DNA of 64,000 nucleotides from Polyangiaceae bacterium (GCA_015075635.1 JABTUA010000003.1:248001-312000), one strand, 5' to 3'. Positions 16,839-25,988 are shown, numbered from the stretch's first letter. Numbers and translations: made by a program. The notes: generated from the sequence alone by a model not told the origin.

Positions 16839-17314
16839 GGCACCACCTCCGGGCCCTTGCCGGCCGGCGCGCAGCGCGAGGTCGGTGAGACGAAAACAGC
16901 GCGGAGCGCGCTCCAGCGGGCCGAGAGGTCACTCTGTCCGAGGGCGCTCAGGCGAGCCTCGTAGTCGGCCTTGCACGCCTTGGGGCAGCCGGACTTCGCG
17001 ACGCACGCGCTCTCGTCCTTCGTCTCCTCGACGCAGTCCAGGATGTCGTTCACGCAGCGCGTCCACTGCGCTTCGGGGTCGTCCACGTTCCGATCCACCA
17101 TCAGCTTCGCTTCGCCCAGGTGCGAGAGCGTCACCGTGCCGAGCTCTTCGCAGCCCTTGCAGGTCGGGTCGAACGGGACCGTGGTCGGTGCCCACACGCT
17201 TCCGGAACCGCCTGCGTCGTCCCCGTCGCTGCTGCCGCAGGCCGCCGCGCACCCGAGCGCGATGAAGAAAAGGCCAGCGGCGCGCGTCGCCGTGAGCCGT
17301 GCGCTCTTGCCCAT
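16835..17314 (-). CDS. Small Cys-containing lipoprotein
   Basis: A 159-residue lipoprotein (Ala-Ala-Ala-Cys-Gly lipobox near residue 20) with six to eight cysteines in the mature part, including Cys-Lys-Gly-Cys. No known domain is recognised. ATG 17314 was preferred because it gives a clean signal peptide; longer frames upstream are Arg-rich and unlikely. It is the first gene of the minus-strand trio 17314-12905 and is translationally coupled to the 992-residue protein by a four-base overlap, which suggests they act together. Confidence 0.72.
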   Translation of the reverse strand: MGKSARLTATRAAGLFFIALGCAAACGSSDGDDAGGSGSVWAPTTVPFDPTCKGCEELGTVTLSHLGEAKLMVDRNVDDPEAQWTRCVNDILDCVEETKDESACVAKSGCPKACKADYEARLSALGQSDLSARWSALRAVFVSPTSRCAPAGKGPEVVP

Positions 17315-17382
17315 CCGAGCGAGTCTACACCGAGTCGTGGCTCGCGCGCGACGGCGGAGCCTGCCTCGACTCGAGACACCAA

Positions 17383-17402
17383 GCTGGTACACTCGTACCA
17401 GC
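17383..17402. promoter_or_regulatory. Perfect palindrome at a divergent promoter region
   Basis: GCTGGTAC and GTACCAGC are perfect 8-base arms separated by ACTC. The site ends four bases before the GTG start at 17407 and lies 68 bases upstream of the minus-strand start at 17314. The position suits an operator or a hairpin that covers the initiation region of the plus-strand gene. Confidence 0.5.
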
Positions 17403-17406
17403 AGCC

Positions 17407-18039
17407 GTGCGAATCGCTCGCTCCATCGCGGCGCTTGGTTTGGCCGCGGGGGTGTGGCTCGGGTCAAGCCCCGCGTGGTGTCAGAGCGCCGCGGACGACG
17501 AGCCGGCCGCGTGGCACCCCGGTTTCGCCCCACTCCCGAGTCTGCCGGACGACTCCACGTGGTACCCGGTGCTGGGCGCGGCGGTTTTGGGCGCCAGCTT
17601 CGGCTCGGGCACCTGGCTCGCGTTCGGGGCGCTCGGCAGCGAAGGTCTGCGAGACTCGATGCTGAAGCCTCTGCCCATCGGCGTCGCCCTCGGCGCGACC
17701 GCGGCTGGGGCGACGGCCGGCGCGCTGGCGATCACCGATCGGCGACGCTTCGCGAAGCTCGATACGCCCATGGCGGCGGGCGTGATCCTCGGTTCCACGG
17801 TCGCAGTGTTCGGCGGCGGCGCGTGGTTCCTCGCGTGCGAGGATCCGCGTGGTCCCGAGCGCGACGCCTGCGAGAGGCGAGCGGGACGGTTCTTCGCCGG
17901 CAGTCTCGCCGTCGGCACGTTCGCGGGCGGCGCCACGGGCCTGGCGCTCGCCCTCACGGACACGTCCGAGCCGGCTCGGCCCTCGAGCCTCACGCTCGTG
18001 CCGCACTTGGGCGGCGGCGCGCTCCGCGGCTCCTTCTAA
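17407..18039 (+). CDS. Putative membrane protein with signal peptide
   Basis: A 210-residue protein. The GTG start gives a signal peptide ending near Ala-Trp-Cys-Gln. Four hydrophobic Gly/Ala-rich segments follow (about residues 60-80, 95-115, 130-150 and 170-190), probably transmembrane or outer-membrane-associated, and one loop has two cysteines (Ala-Cys-Glu and Asp-Ala-Cys-Glu). No family is recognised. A palindrome lies immediately before the start and no good ribosome-binding site is seen. It converges with the alpha-2-macroglobulin gene, 19 bases away. Confidence 0.65.
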   Translation: MRIARSIAALGLAAGVWLGSSPAWCQSAADDEPAAWHPGFAPLPSLPDDSTWYPVLGAAVLGASFGSGTWLAFGALGSEGLRDSMLKPLPIGVALGATAAGATAGALAITDRRRFAKLDTPMAAGVILGSTVAVFGGGAWFLACEDPRGPERDACERRAGRFFAGSLAVGTFAGGATGLALALTDTSEPARPSSLTLVPHLGGGALRGSF

Positions 18040-18058
18040 ACTGTGCGGCCGCGCACCT

Positions 18059-21000
18059 TCACTCCACGATCAGCCGATCCCCCGCGCCGCGGGCGAAGGT
18101 CTCCGGATCGTACATCTCCTCGACCTTGGGCGGAGGCACCACGAACTCGCCGGGTGTCGTGGCGCGCGCGACGTAGGTGTAGTCGTACACGCCGGCCCAG
18201 ACCAGCGACGCGAAGGCCTCCACGCGCTCGTCCCGCATGTTCTGGTGCTCGTACCAGGCGCGCGACCACCACCACGGCGTCTTCGACTTCTTCTCCTCGG
18301 CCTGCGGGTCCACCGGAATCGAGCCGGTGGTGGCCAGGGCGGGGTTCAGCGGCTCGAGGCCCGCCGGGAGCGGATCGACCAACGCGACGTGGTAGCGCCG
18401 CGCCGGCGCCACCATCGCCAGGCGCACGCGCACCAGTGAGCCCGCCTTCACGCGCCAGGTGCCGTCCTTGTCGCGGCGCACGTCGCCGGGCTTCTCGGCG
18501 CCCTCGTACAGCCGGCTCACCGAGAAGCCGTGCTCCGCCGGCGGCGGCCGCAGATCCTCCGGCGCGTATTGCATGCCGATGCGGTAGTAGAGGCGGCCGT
18601 CACCCTCCTTGCCCAGCGTGAGCGTCGAGGGCTGCGGCAGCTCCGCGAGCATCGCCAACGGGATGTCCACGTGCTGCCGATCGTTGCTGCGGCCCTGGAA
18701 GCGGTGCTCGCTGGCTAGGCGCGTCCCAAGCCACGAGCGGGCGGTGAAGTTGGGCGTGACCTTCTCGTAGGTGGTGAAGTAGCGGTGCAGCGCCAGGAGC
18801 ACGAACACGTTCTCCTGGGTCGAGAGCCAGCGACCGCGCTTCTTGTGCGCGAGCAGCCCAGCCACGACCTTCGGGATCAGATCGCTGTCGGGGCGGTCCT
18901 CGATGAAGGCGTCGAGCAGGATGGCGTCGCTCTTGCGGCTCGAGGCCAGGAGCACGTGCTCCGCGCTCTCGTCGAAGCTGGTGACGAAGTGCGCCTTGCC
19001 CGCGGTCTCGGTGGTGCGGTTGTCCAGGTGGCGGCGGATCGCCTCGACCTCCTTGGCGCTGGCGGTGTCCTTGCTCAAGGTCGGCAAGAGCCAGCCCAGC
19101 GCGTCGAGCGGGAGCTTCTCCACGCCGCCGGCCTCGGCGATCAGCGCGCGGGCCCGCGCCGGATCCCCCTGCTTGGCCAGGAAGCGCACGGCGAGCGCGT
19201 AGGCCTCGAGCACGCGGCGCGCCTCCGGCGGGTACCAGTGCGGGAAGCGGCTCCTGATGCTGGCGAGGAAGCGCAGCGCCGAGTCCCGGAGCTCCCGCGG
19301 CACCGGATACCCGGCCTTCTCCGCGCGGATCAGCGCGTGGGTCACGTGCACGCTCACGTAAGGGACCGGCTCGCGATCGCGCCGCCACCAGTCCCAGCCA
19401 CCGCTCCAGTTCTGGCGGCTCTTGAGCTTCTCGATGTCGGCGCCGACGGTCGCGTTCAGAACCTTCGGTGGCGGCAGCCCCTTGGCGTCGAAGGCCGTGA
19501 GTACGTCGCGCAGCGCCGCGATGGTCATGATGCGCGTCGAGATCTGCTCGTTGCACTCGAACGGGTAGCGCACGATGTAGAGCAGGGCGTCGGTCAGGCC
19601 CTGGAGCGCCGTGGACGAGGTCGTGATCTCCAGGTTGCCGAACTCCTTGAAGACCTTGGAGGGCATCTTCACGGGCTGCGCGACGGCGCCTTGGTCGAGC
19701 TGCCCGTAGGTCGCGAAGGCCTCGGTGGTCGCCGGCGTCCAGACCGGGAGCTCCAGCTCGCTGGCGTCGTTGCCGGCGGGGGAGACCGCGCCCACCTGCA
19801 AGCGCGCCGTGCCGGCCGACATCGCCGCCGCCGGGAAGCGCACCTCCACGCGGTCGTTGGCGGGGACGCTGACCCGGAGCGCGCGAGGCTCCGCGAGCTT
19901 CAGGTTGTCCGCGCGAGCGACGACGTCCACGCTGAGCGGGCTCGCGGTCTGGTTTTGCAGCACCACCGGCAGCGAGAAGCGGTCGCCGAAGTTCAGGAAG
20001 CGCGGCGCCGAAGGCCGCACCATCAGCGGCAAGCGCGCGGTGACGGCGCCTTCGGCCGAGCCGAAGCGGTTCTCGCCGGAGGCGACCACAGCCATGATGC
20101 GGTAGCGCGTCAGGTTGTCCGGGAGCTTGATGCTGGCCTCGGTGCGACCGCGGGCGTCGGTGACGAGCTTCGGCAGGAAAGCGGCGAGCGCGCTGAAGTC
20201 GCTGCGCATCGCGATGGGCTGGTCCGGCGCTTCCTTGCCCTTCGCATCCTTGCTGTCCGCCTTCTTCTCGGCCTTCGCGGGCGGCGCCGGCGGCGGGGCG
20301 GGCGCCGACGTCGAGTACGGGTTCATCGCCATCGGTTTCGCGGCCACCCGGTGCGAGCCGCCCAGGCGTCCGCCGCCGGACCCGTAGCCCATGCCGGAGC
20401 CCATCACCTCGCCCGCGCGCAGCTTCCCGCCGCCGTTCTTGGCCTTCGGCCTCGCCTGCAAGCTGAAGCGGGCAGTGTCCGGCTTCATCAGCGCGACCTT
20501 CAGTCGCGTCTCGTAGTCGCTGACGCCCGCGTGCCGCGTCGGGTAGAACACCTCCATCGGATCGGGCAGGTCGTAGCCGGCCAGCGCCAGGACGCTCTCG
20601 TCCACCGCGACCATGGCCAAGGACGCGCCGCCCACGGGTTGCCCGCTCGAGTCGCTCACCTGGAACGCGACCCGCGTCTTGCCGCCGGGTGCGAGCTCCT
20701 TCCTCTCCGGCGTGATTCGGATGGACAGCGAGCGGTCCTTGGGCGGGATCTTCAGGGACGCGGCGCCCGAGGCGAAGGCCGGGCGCTTGGGCAAGCTCTC
20801 GTCGAGCTCGCCGCGCTCGTTCTCGCGCAGCGTGGCGCCTACCAGATCCAGCTCCACCGTCACGTTGGGCAGCCAGCGATCGGAGAGCGGGATCTTCAGC
20901 GTGCTCGAGCGCTTGTCCAAGCGCACGCGCTCGATCTTCACCACGCCCTCGCGGCGCACCGTGAGCACGCCCTCGGCCGGCGCGAACGGCGCGACCACCA

Positions 21001-24000
21001 GCAGCTCCGCGGTGTCCGACGGCGAGTACTCGCGCTTGCCGGGCACGAGCTGCACCTTCGCCTGGCGCAGCATCGGGTTCTCCGGCGGATCTTCGCCGAG
21101 CACCCAGAGCTCGAGCTGGGTGTGGCTGGGGCGGCCGTGCACGTCCGTCACGCTCGCCGTCACCCGGTGCAGCCCCCCGGCCCGCGTCGCCAGGCTGCAG
21201 CGCGCCGACTCCGCCGTGCTGGTCACGCTGCAGGTCTCCGCCGGACCGACCTCTTCCTCGGAGGTGGAGCCGCGCCAGCGGGTGACCACGCGCTCGAGCT
21301 TCACGCTGACGGGGCGGCCCGCCACCGCGTTGCCGTCGAGGTCCGTCACGACCACGTCCAGGTTCATGCTCTTGCCGGCGGCGAGCACGGTGCTCTCTTC
21401 CCGCAGGCCGACGGTGACGCTGGCGGGATGGACCAGCATCTTGGCGCGCGCAGTCCAGGCCTGCCGGTTCACGTCGGTGACCGTGGCTTGAAGGTCGAGC
21501 TGGCGCGGATACGCAGGATCGAGGCCGTCGAAGTCCACGCGCATGCGGTGCTGGCCGCTGGCGTCGGTCTTGCCCTTCCACTCCTCGCGCGCGCTTCGGT
21601 CCTTGTCGTCGCGGCTCCACCAGGACCAGCGGTTCGGCTTGCCGAAGTGGTAGCCCGAGCGGTTCGGCGGCACGAAGCTCGCGTCCGCCGCGCTCACGGC
21701 CCACTCGACCTCCGCGTCCGGCAGCCCACCGCCGGCGAAATACGTCGCCGCGACCGTGGCGACGGCGTGCTTGCCGACGAAGTGCGGCCCCTCCGTCGTC
21801 TGCGCGGTGACCTCGAACTCGGGCTTCCGGAACTCCTGGACGTCGAAGTAGTGCGAATGGCGATCGCCGTCGAAGGAGCGGCCGCCCTCCAGCTCGAGCG
21901 CGACCCGCGCGCTGCCCAGGTTCGCGGCTTTGGGGATGTCGAACGCGAAGTGGAAGCCGCCGTCGGAGTCCACCGGCACGGTGCTGCGGGCGATCTCGTT
22001 GCCGCGCGGCTCGTAGGCGATGAAGCTGACGCGTTCGGCGGCGCCGCGAGGCAACCGCGTCAAGTCACCGCTCTTGCCCGCGCCGGACAGCCGCACGAAG
22101 CCCTTGGCGTTGACCCGCTCCCCGGGCTTGTAGAGCTTGCGGTCGTCGAACACGAACCAACGGATGCGGTCGTCCAGCGGGTGCGCGACGAAGTTGCCGC
22201 TGCCGAGCCAGACCAGATCCTTGTCGCGCCGGGCGACCAGACGCTCGCCGGAGCTCGCGAGCGCGAGCTTGACCAGACCGTCGCTGCCGGTCTTCTGCCG
22301 GTCGCCGCGGGGCTCCACCGCGACGTCGATGCCGGCGAGTGGCGCGCCGTCGGCGAGGCTCGTGGCGAAGACGTGCCCCTCGGTGGAGTCGGTGAACGCG
22401 GTGAGGCCGATCTTGGTGACCTGAAGCCAGACCCGCACCCACTGCCGGGAGCGATAGCCCCAGCGGTCCGGCGGCGGGTGCGTCGGCGGCTCGACGATCG
22501 CCAGCACTTGGCCCACGCCGCCGCTCAGCGCGGGACCCAGGTCGATGCTGGTCTCGGTGAGCTCGTCCGCGGCTCCCTTCACGTCCACGGCGCGGTTCGA
22601 GATCAGCCGTCCCGGCGGCTCGCCCAGCTTGCCCTCCCAGTCCCAGTCCCGCCGCCACTTCTGGTAGCGCGCGAAGTCGGCGGGCTCGACCGCGTACAGG
22701 CGCACCTTCAGGCGCGGGCGGTTGATGCTGAAGACGCCGATCTTGGGACCGAACGCCGGATCGAGCACCAGCATCTCTTCCTGCTCCGGGAACAGGAACG
22801 GCTCCGCCGAGTCCACCTGGATCTCGAGCGTCGCGGGTTTGTCCAGCTTTTGCCCGAAGGTGTCGCCGAGCTCCGGCCCGACCGTGACCTTGTACTTGGT
22901 GCGACCCTTGCTGCGCCCGCGGATGACCAGGCTCGAGCCCGAGAGCTCGACGCGTTTCTCCGGCAGCGGCGGGGTCACGCTGATCAGGTTCTTGTCGAAG
23001 GTCTTCTCGTCCAGCGGGTTCGAGAATCGCAGGTACCAAGGGGTGAGCGGCGGACAGTGATCGTCCCAGCCGCAGGTCAGGCTCTCGGCCACGAGCGGTC
23101 CGTAGGTGCGGAAGGAGAAGCTCTGGTCCGAAGTGGTGAGCCGCTTGCCTTCCGCGCTGGGCGTCCCGGCCTTGAACGCCGCCTCGAACGAGGTGTTCTT
23201 GGGCAGCGGGCTCACCGGCTTGATGGCGATGAAGCGGTCCTTCTTCGCTCGTTCCCGGGCTGCGCGTGCCGGCCGCGACTTCTCGATCTCTTCTTCACCC
23301 GCGAGCCGCACCGGGAAGGTGCGCTGGCCCGCGCGCAGCACGAAGGCGCCGAGCACTGCGTTCGTGTCGATACGCTGGTCGAAGGTCGCGTAGAGCAGCG
23401 GCTCGAGATCCGTCGGCCCGTCCCATTGCCTGGGCATGAAGCTCTCCACGCGCAGTGGCGGCGTCGCGAAGCGCCAGCTCTTGCCCTGGGCGAAGCTCTG
23501 CCCGTTCGCCGAGCGCGTGCCCGCCGGGATCTCCACCTGGTACTCGGTGGCCATCGGCAGGCGCTCCTCCTTGGGCTCGAAGATCAGGGTCTGGGTGCCG
23601 ACCCAGCGCCAGCTCCCGGGCGGCTCCGGCGTGAGGCGCACCGGAACGCCCTTCTGGGCGAGGTCGGCGTGCGAGGTGAGCTCGACCATCGGCTCCGAGA
23701 AGGTGACGCTCAGGCTCGGCGCCATGCTCACCTCCCCCTCGGGCTGGAAGCGGGTGACACCGACCGGTCCCTTCGGCGTCGGCGTGGCGGGCGGCGGCCC
23801 CGCCGCTGGTGGGAACGCGGTTTTGATGGTCTCGCCGGGGCGCGGCGCCGGCATCGACTTCTCGCGCAGCGCGAAGCTCTTGGCCTGGGCGGCGGCCTTG
23901 AACGGCGGCAGCTTCGACAGCACGCGCTGGGCGTCCGCCGCGGTGAGCGGCGTGGCGGGTGCGCTCTTAGCGCGGGCAGGGCGCTCCGGATCGGCGTCGG

Positions 24001-24169
24001 TCAGGCGGAAGCCCAAACCCGACTTGGAGATGCTCCACACCACCTTCTCTTCGACCGCGGCGGGCGGGGGATCCGCCTTCTTGACTGGCGCGACGGGCGG
24101 GGTGGTGCTGGGGCAGGCGGCGGCGGCGAGCGCCAGGAGCATGACCAGCGGCGCGGGTGATCGTTTCAT
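18059..24169 (-). CDS. Alpha-2-macroglobulin family lipoprotein
   Basis: A very large (2036-residue) exported lipoprotein (Ala-Ala-Ala-Cys lipobox near residue 17). The bacterial alpha-2-macroglobulin pattern is seen: repeated beta-sandwich (MG) domains over most of the length, a flexible Pro/Gly-rich bait-like segment around residue 1290, then the thioester motif Cys-Asn-Glu-Gln near residue 1539 in Tyr-Pro-Phe-Glu-Cys-Asn-Glu-Gln, and an alpha/alpha-toroid thioester domain after it. Family members trap proteases in the periplasm. No penicillin-binding-protein-1C gene, its frequent partner, is adjacent. ATG 24169 is preferred over 24175 because the GAGGGAG site is then properly spaced. Confidence 0.92.
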   Translation of the reverse strand: MKRSPAPLVMLLALAAAACPSTTPPVAPVKKADPPPAAVEEKVVWSISKSGLGFRLTDADPERPARAKSAPATPLTAADAQRVLSKLPPFKAAAQAKSFALREKSMPAPRPGETIKTAFPPAAGPPPATPTPKGPVGVTRFQPEGEVSMAPSLSVTFSEPMVELTSHADLAQKGVPVRLTPEPPGSWRWVGTQTLIFEPKEERLPMATEYQVEIPAGTRSANGQSFAQGKSWRFATPPLRVESFMPRQWDGPTDLEPLLYATFDQRIDTNAVLGAFVLRAGQRTFPVRLAGEEEIEKSRPARAARERAKKDRFIAIKPVSPLPKNTSFEAAFKAGTPSAEGKRLTTSDQSFSFRTYGPLVAESLTCGWDDHCPPLTPWYLRFSNPLDEKTFDKNLISVTPPLPEKRVELSGSSLVIRGRSKGRTKYKVTVGPELGDTFGQKLDKPATLEIQVDSAEPFLFPEQEEMLVLDPAFGPKIGVFSINRPRLKVRLYAVEPADFARYQKWRRDWDWEGKLGEPPGRLISNRAVDVKGAADELTETSIDLGPALSGGVGQVLAIVEPPTHPPPDRWGYRSRQWVRVWLQVTKIGLTAFTDSTEGHVFATSLADGAPLAGIDVAVEPRGDRQKTGSDGLVKLALASSGERLVARRDKDLVWLGSGNFVAHPLDDRIRWFVFDDRKLYKPGERVNAKGFVRLSGAGKSGDLTRLPRGAAERVSFIAYEPRGNEIARSTVPVDSDGGFHFAFDIPKAANLGSARVALELEGGRSFDGDRHSHYFDVQEFRKPEFEVTAQTTEGPHFVGKHAVATVAATYFAGGGLPDAEVEWAVSAADASFVPPNRSGYHFGKPNRWSWWSRDDKDRSAREEWKGKTDASGQHRMRVDFDGLDPAYPRQLDLQATVTDVNRQAWTARAKMLVHPASVTVGLREESTVLAAGKSMNLDVVVTDLDGNAVAGRPVSVKLERVVTRWRGSTSEEEVGPAETCSVTSTAESARCSLATRAGGLHRVTASVTDVHGRPSHTQLELWVLGEDPPENPMLRQAKVQLVPGKREYSPSDTAELLVVAPFAPAEGVLTVRREGVVKIERVRLDKRSSTLKIPLSDRWLPNVTVELDLVGATLRENERGELDESLPKRPAFASGAASLKIPPKDRSLSIRITPERKELAPGGKTRVAFQVSDSSGQPVGGASLAMVAVDESVLALAGYDLPDPMEVFYPTRHAGVSDYETRLKVALMKPDTARFSLQARPKAKNGGGKLRAGEVMGSGMGYGSGGGRLGGSHRVAAKPMAMNPYSTSAPAPPPAPPAKAEKKADSKDAKGKEAPDQPIAMRSDFSALAAFLPKLVTDARGRTEASIKLPDNLTRYRIMAVVASGENRFGSAEGAVTARLPLMVRPSAPRFLNFGDRFSLPVVLQNQTASPLSVDVVARADNLKLAEPRALRVSVPANDRVEVRFPAAAMSAGTARLQVGAVSPAGNDASELELPVWTPATTEAFATYGQLDQGAVAQPVKMPSKVFKEFGNLEITTSSTALQGLTDALLYIVRYPFECNEQISTRIMTIAALRDVLTAFDAKGLPPPKVLNATVGADIEKLKSRQNWSGGWDWWRRDREPVPYVSVHVTHALIRAEKAGYPVPRELRDSALRFLASIRSRFPHWYPPEARRVLEAYALAVRFLAKQGDPARARALIAEAGGVEKLPLDALGWLLPTLSKDTASAKEVEAIRRHLDNRTTETAGKAHFVTSFDESAEHVLLASSRKSDAILLDAFIEDRPDSDLIPKVVAGLLAHKKRGRWLSTQENVFVLLALHRYFTTYEKVTPNFTARSWLGTRLASEHRFQGRSNDRQHVDIPLAMLAELPQPSTLTLGKEGDGRLYYRIGMQYAPEDLRPPPAEHGFSVSRLYEGAEKPGDVRRDKDGTWRVKAGSLVRVRLAMVAPARRYHVALVDPLPAGLEPLNPALATTGSIPVDPQAEEKKSKTPWWWSRAWYEHQNMRDERVEAFASLVWAGVYDYTYVARATTPGEFVVPPPKVEEMYDPETFARGAGDRLIVE

Positions 24170-24202
24170 CGGCATCTCCCTCGGACCAAGCGGACCGGGG
24201 CA

Positions 24203-24234
24203 TCGTATACGAGCGGCGGGAATTGAGCCCGCTC
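24203..24234. other. Palindrome and hairpin upstream of nuoH
   Basis: TCGTATACGA (24203-24212) is a perfect 10-base palindrome. It runs into a hairpin whose minus-strand reading, GCGGG-CTCAATT-CCCGC, resembles the T-arm of a tRNA. No D-arm, anticodon arm or acceptor partner was found in either direction, so this is not called a tRNA. The 152-base gap between the macroglobulin and nuoH holds no other recognised feature; it must contain promoters for both directions. Confidence 0.35.
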
Positions 24235-24321
24235 CCGATGGTCGGCCCATACGCCACAAAAACCGCGTGTCCTTGAAGGCTTCCGGGCCTTGCTGCTAAA
24301 TGGCCAGCGCCGCGTCCAAAA

Positions 24322-25344
24322 GTGACGCTACGTGACGCTTTGCCCACCGAGCTCCTGAAGAACCCGTACGTCCACGGCGCCGTCTACGGCGTCGTGATCG
24401 TGACCGTGCTCATGACCATCACGGCCTGGAGCATCTGGTTCGAGCGCAAGTTCGCGGGCCGCATGCAGAGCCGCGTGGGACCGACCATCGTGGGGCCCTT
24501 CGGCCTGCTCCAGCCGCTGGCCGACGCGGTGAAGCTCCTGCAAAAGGAGGACATCGTCCCGGCCTCGGCGGACCGGCCGCTGTTCAATCTGGCGCCGCCC
24601 TTGACCGTGCTGTTCGCGCTCGCCACCGCGGCGGTCATCCCCTTCGGGCCCGAGGTCATCGCCGCCGATCTCGACATCGGCGTGCTCTGGGTGCTGGCGA
24701 TGGGCGGGCTCACGGTCTTCCCGGTCTGGATCGCCGGCTGGGCCAGCAACAACAAGTATGCGCTGCTCGGCGGCATGCGCGCGGTCGCGCAGGGAGTCTC
24801 CTACGAGATCCCGCTGGTGCTCGCCGCGCTCGTGCCGGTGACGCTGGCCGGCTCGATGAGCATCTCGGACATCGTGCGCTACCAGGAGCAGCACGGCTGG
24901 ATCATCGGCTGGCCGCCGGGGCCCGGGCTCTTGGCCTTCGGGATCTTCTTCCTGGCGTCCCTGGCGGAGGCCAACCGCATCCCGTTCGACATCCCGGAGG
25001 CAGAGAGCGAGCTCATCGCCGGCGTCACCACCGAGTACACGGGAATGAAGTTCGGCCTGTTCTACCTGGCCGAGTACCTGCACACCTTGATCGTGAGCGC
25101 GGTGGCGGCGGCGCTGTTCTTCGGCGGCTGGGCCGGGCCGTTCGGGATCGCGCCGGGCCTGCACTGGATGGTGGTCAAGACGCTGCTGCTGTTCTTCGTG
25201 GTGTTCTGGGTGCGCTGGACGTTCCTGCGCTTCCGCGCCGATCAGCTGATGACCCTGTGCTGGAAGTACCTGGTCCCCGCCGGTCTCGTCCTGGTCATGT
25301 TCGCGGCGGTCTGGGTCCACTACAAAGCCGGAGCCGTGCGCTGA
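24322..25344 (+). CDS. nuoH: NADH-quinone oxidoreductase subunit H
   Basis: NuoH (340 residues) is the membrane subunit that joins the peripheral and membrane arms of complex I and contributes to the quinone chamber. About eight hydrophobic helices are seen. Family motifs are ERKFAGRMQSRVGP near residue 40, the Pro-Leu-Ala-Asp-Ala-Val-Lys-Leu segment, and EANRIPFDIPEAESELIAG near residue 215, which carries conserved acidic residues facing the quinone channel. A GTG at 24322 is the only sensible start. The stop overlaps the nuoI start by one base. Confidence 0.95.
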   Translation: MTLRDALPTELLKNPYVHGAVYGVVIVTVLMTITAWSIWFERKFAGRMQSRVGPTIVGPFGLLQPLADAVKLLQKEDIVPASADRPLFNLAPPLTVLFALATAAVIPFGPEVIAADLDIGVLWVLAMGGLTVFPVWIAGWASNNKYALLGGMRAVAQGVSYEIPLVLAALVPVTLAGSMSISDIVRYQEQHGWIIGWPPGPGLLAFGIFFLASLAEANRIPFDIPEAESELIAGVTTEYTGMKFGLFYLAEYLHTLIVSAVAAALFFGGWAGPFGIAPGLHWMVVKTLLLFFVVFWVRWTFLRFRADQLMTLCWKYLVPAGLVLVMFAAVWVHYKAGAVR

Positions 25345-25988
25345 TGGGCTACTTGAGCGATGGCCTCCGAGCGCTGGCGTTCACGCTGAAGAGCTCGTTC
25401 CGGCGGCCGGTGACGGTGCACTACCCGGTGCAGAAGCGCGAGCGCGCCGAGCGCTACCGCACGAGCTTCGCGCTCCTCCACGACGCAGAAGGGGACGAGG
25501 CCTGCGTCGGGTGCTTGCAGTGCGAGAAGGTCTGTCCCTCGCAGATCATCACCATCGTCGCCGAGAAGAAGGAGTCGCCGGTCACGGGCAAGCGCCGCGG
25601 CTACGCCAAGGACTTCACCCTCGACCTGAATGCCTGCATCTACTGCGAGCTCTGCGTGCAGGTCTGCCCGACCGACGCCATCGTGATGTGCCGGCAGCCG
25701 GAGACGCCCGCGTACCGTCGTGAGGACCTGGTGCTCACGATGGACAGGCTCTACGCGAACGAGAAGGAGAAGCCGCTGACCTGGGGCAAGGCCTCCAATC
25801 TGATGGAGATGCAGGACCCCAAGCGCGGCCAGCCTCCGCCGGAGAAGAAGCCCGCAGCGGAGGCGAAGCCCGCGGCGGAGGCGAAGCCCGCGGCGGAGGC
25901 GAAGCCCGCGGCGGAGGCGAAGCCCGCAGCGGAGGCGAAGCCCGCAGCGGAGGCGAAGCCCGAAGAGCCGCCGCCCCAGGACGAGTGA
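25344..25988 (+). CDS. nuoI: NADH-quinone oxidoreductase subunit I with repetitive C-terminal tail
   Basis: NuoI (214 residues) carries two [4Fe-4S] clusters (N6a and N6b) in complex I. Both ligand sets are present: CVGCLQCEKVCP near residue 54 and CIYCELCVQVCP near 98. The N-terminal amphipathic start fits the family. Unusually, the last 50 residues are a tail made of six Ala-Ala-Glu-Ala-Lys-Pro repeats followed by an acidic end; typical NuoI ends soon after the second ferredoxin motif. The ATG at 25344 overlaps the nuoH stop, so the two are coupled. The next gene is an unrelated peroxidase. Confidence 0.95.
   Translation: MGYLSDGLRALAFTLKSSFRRPVTVHYPVQKRERAERYRTSFALLHDAEGDEACVGCLQCEKVCPSQIITIVAEKKESPVTGKRRGYAKDFTLDLNACIYCELCVQVCPTDAIVMCRQPETPAYRREDLVLTMDRLYANEKEKPLTWGKASNLMEMQDPKRGQPPPEKKPAAEAKPAAEAKPAAEAKPAAEAKPAAEAKPAAEAKPEEPPPQDE
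25854..25961 (+). repeat. 18-bp tandem repeat, six copies, in nuoI
   Basis: Six consecutive 18-base units, differing only at one third codon position, encode Ala-Ala-Glu-Ala-Lys-Pro each. The array is in frame, so unit gain or loss would only change tail length. Confidence 0.95.

Noticed and set aside
18042-18055. Terminator between the small membrane protein and the macroglobulin gene
   Set aside because: GTGCG-GCCG-CGCAC is only a 5-base stem with no T-run on either strand, too weak to call.
18785-24160. A long plus-strand frame opposite the alpha-2-macroglobulin gene
   Set aside because: It is Arg/Leu/Gly-rich shadow sequence without recognisable domains, while the minus strand shows signal peptide, thioester motif and domain order.
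24211-24250. tRNA gene read on the minus strand near nuoH
   Set aside because: Only a T-arm-like hairpin is present, with C in place of the invariant T at the loop start; no D-arm, anticodon arm or matching acceptor strand was found.
25854-25961. CRISPR or regulatory repeat array
   Set aside because: The repeats are contiguous, in frame and encode the NuoI tail.
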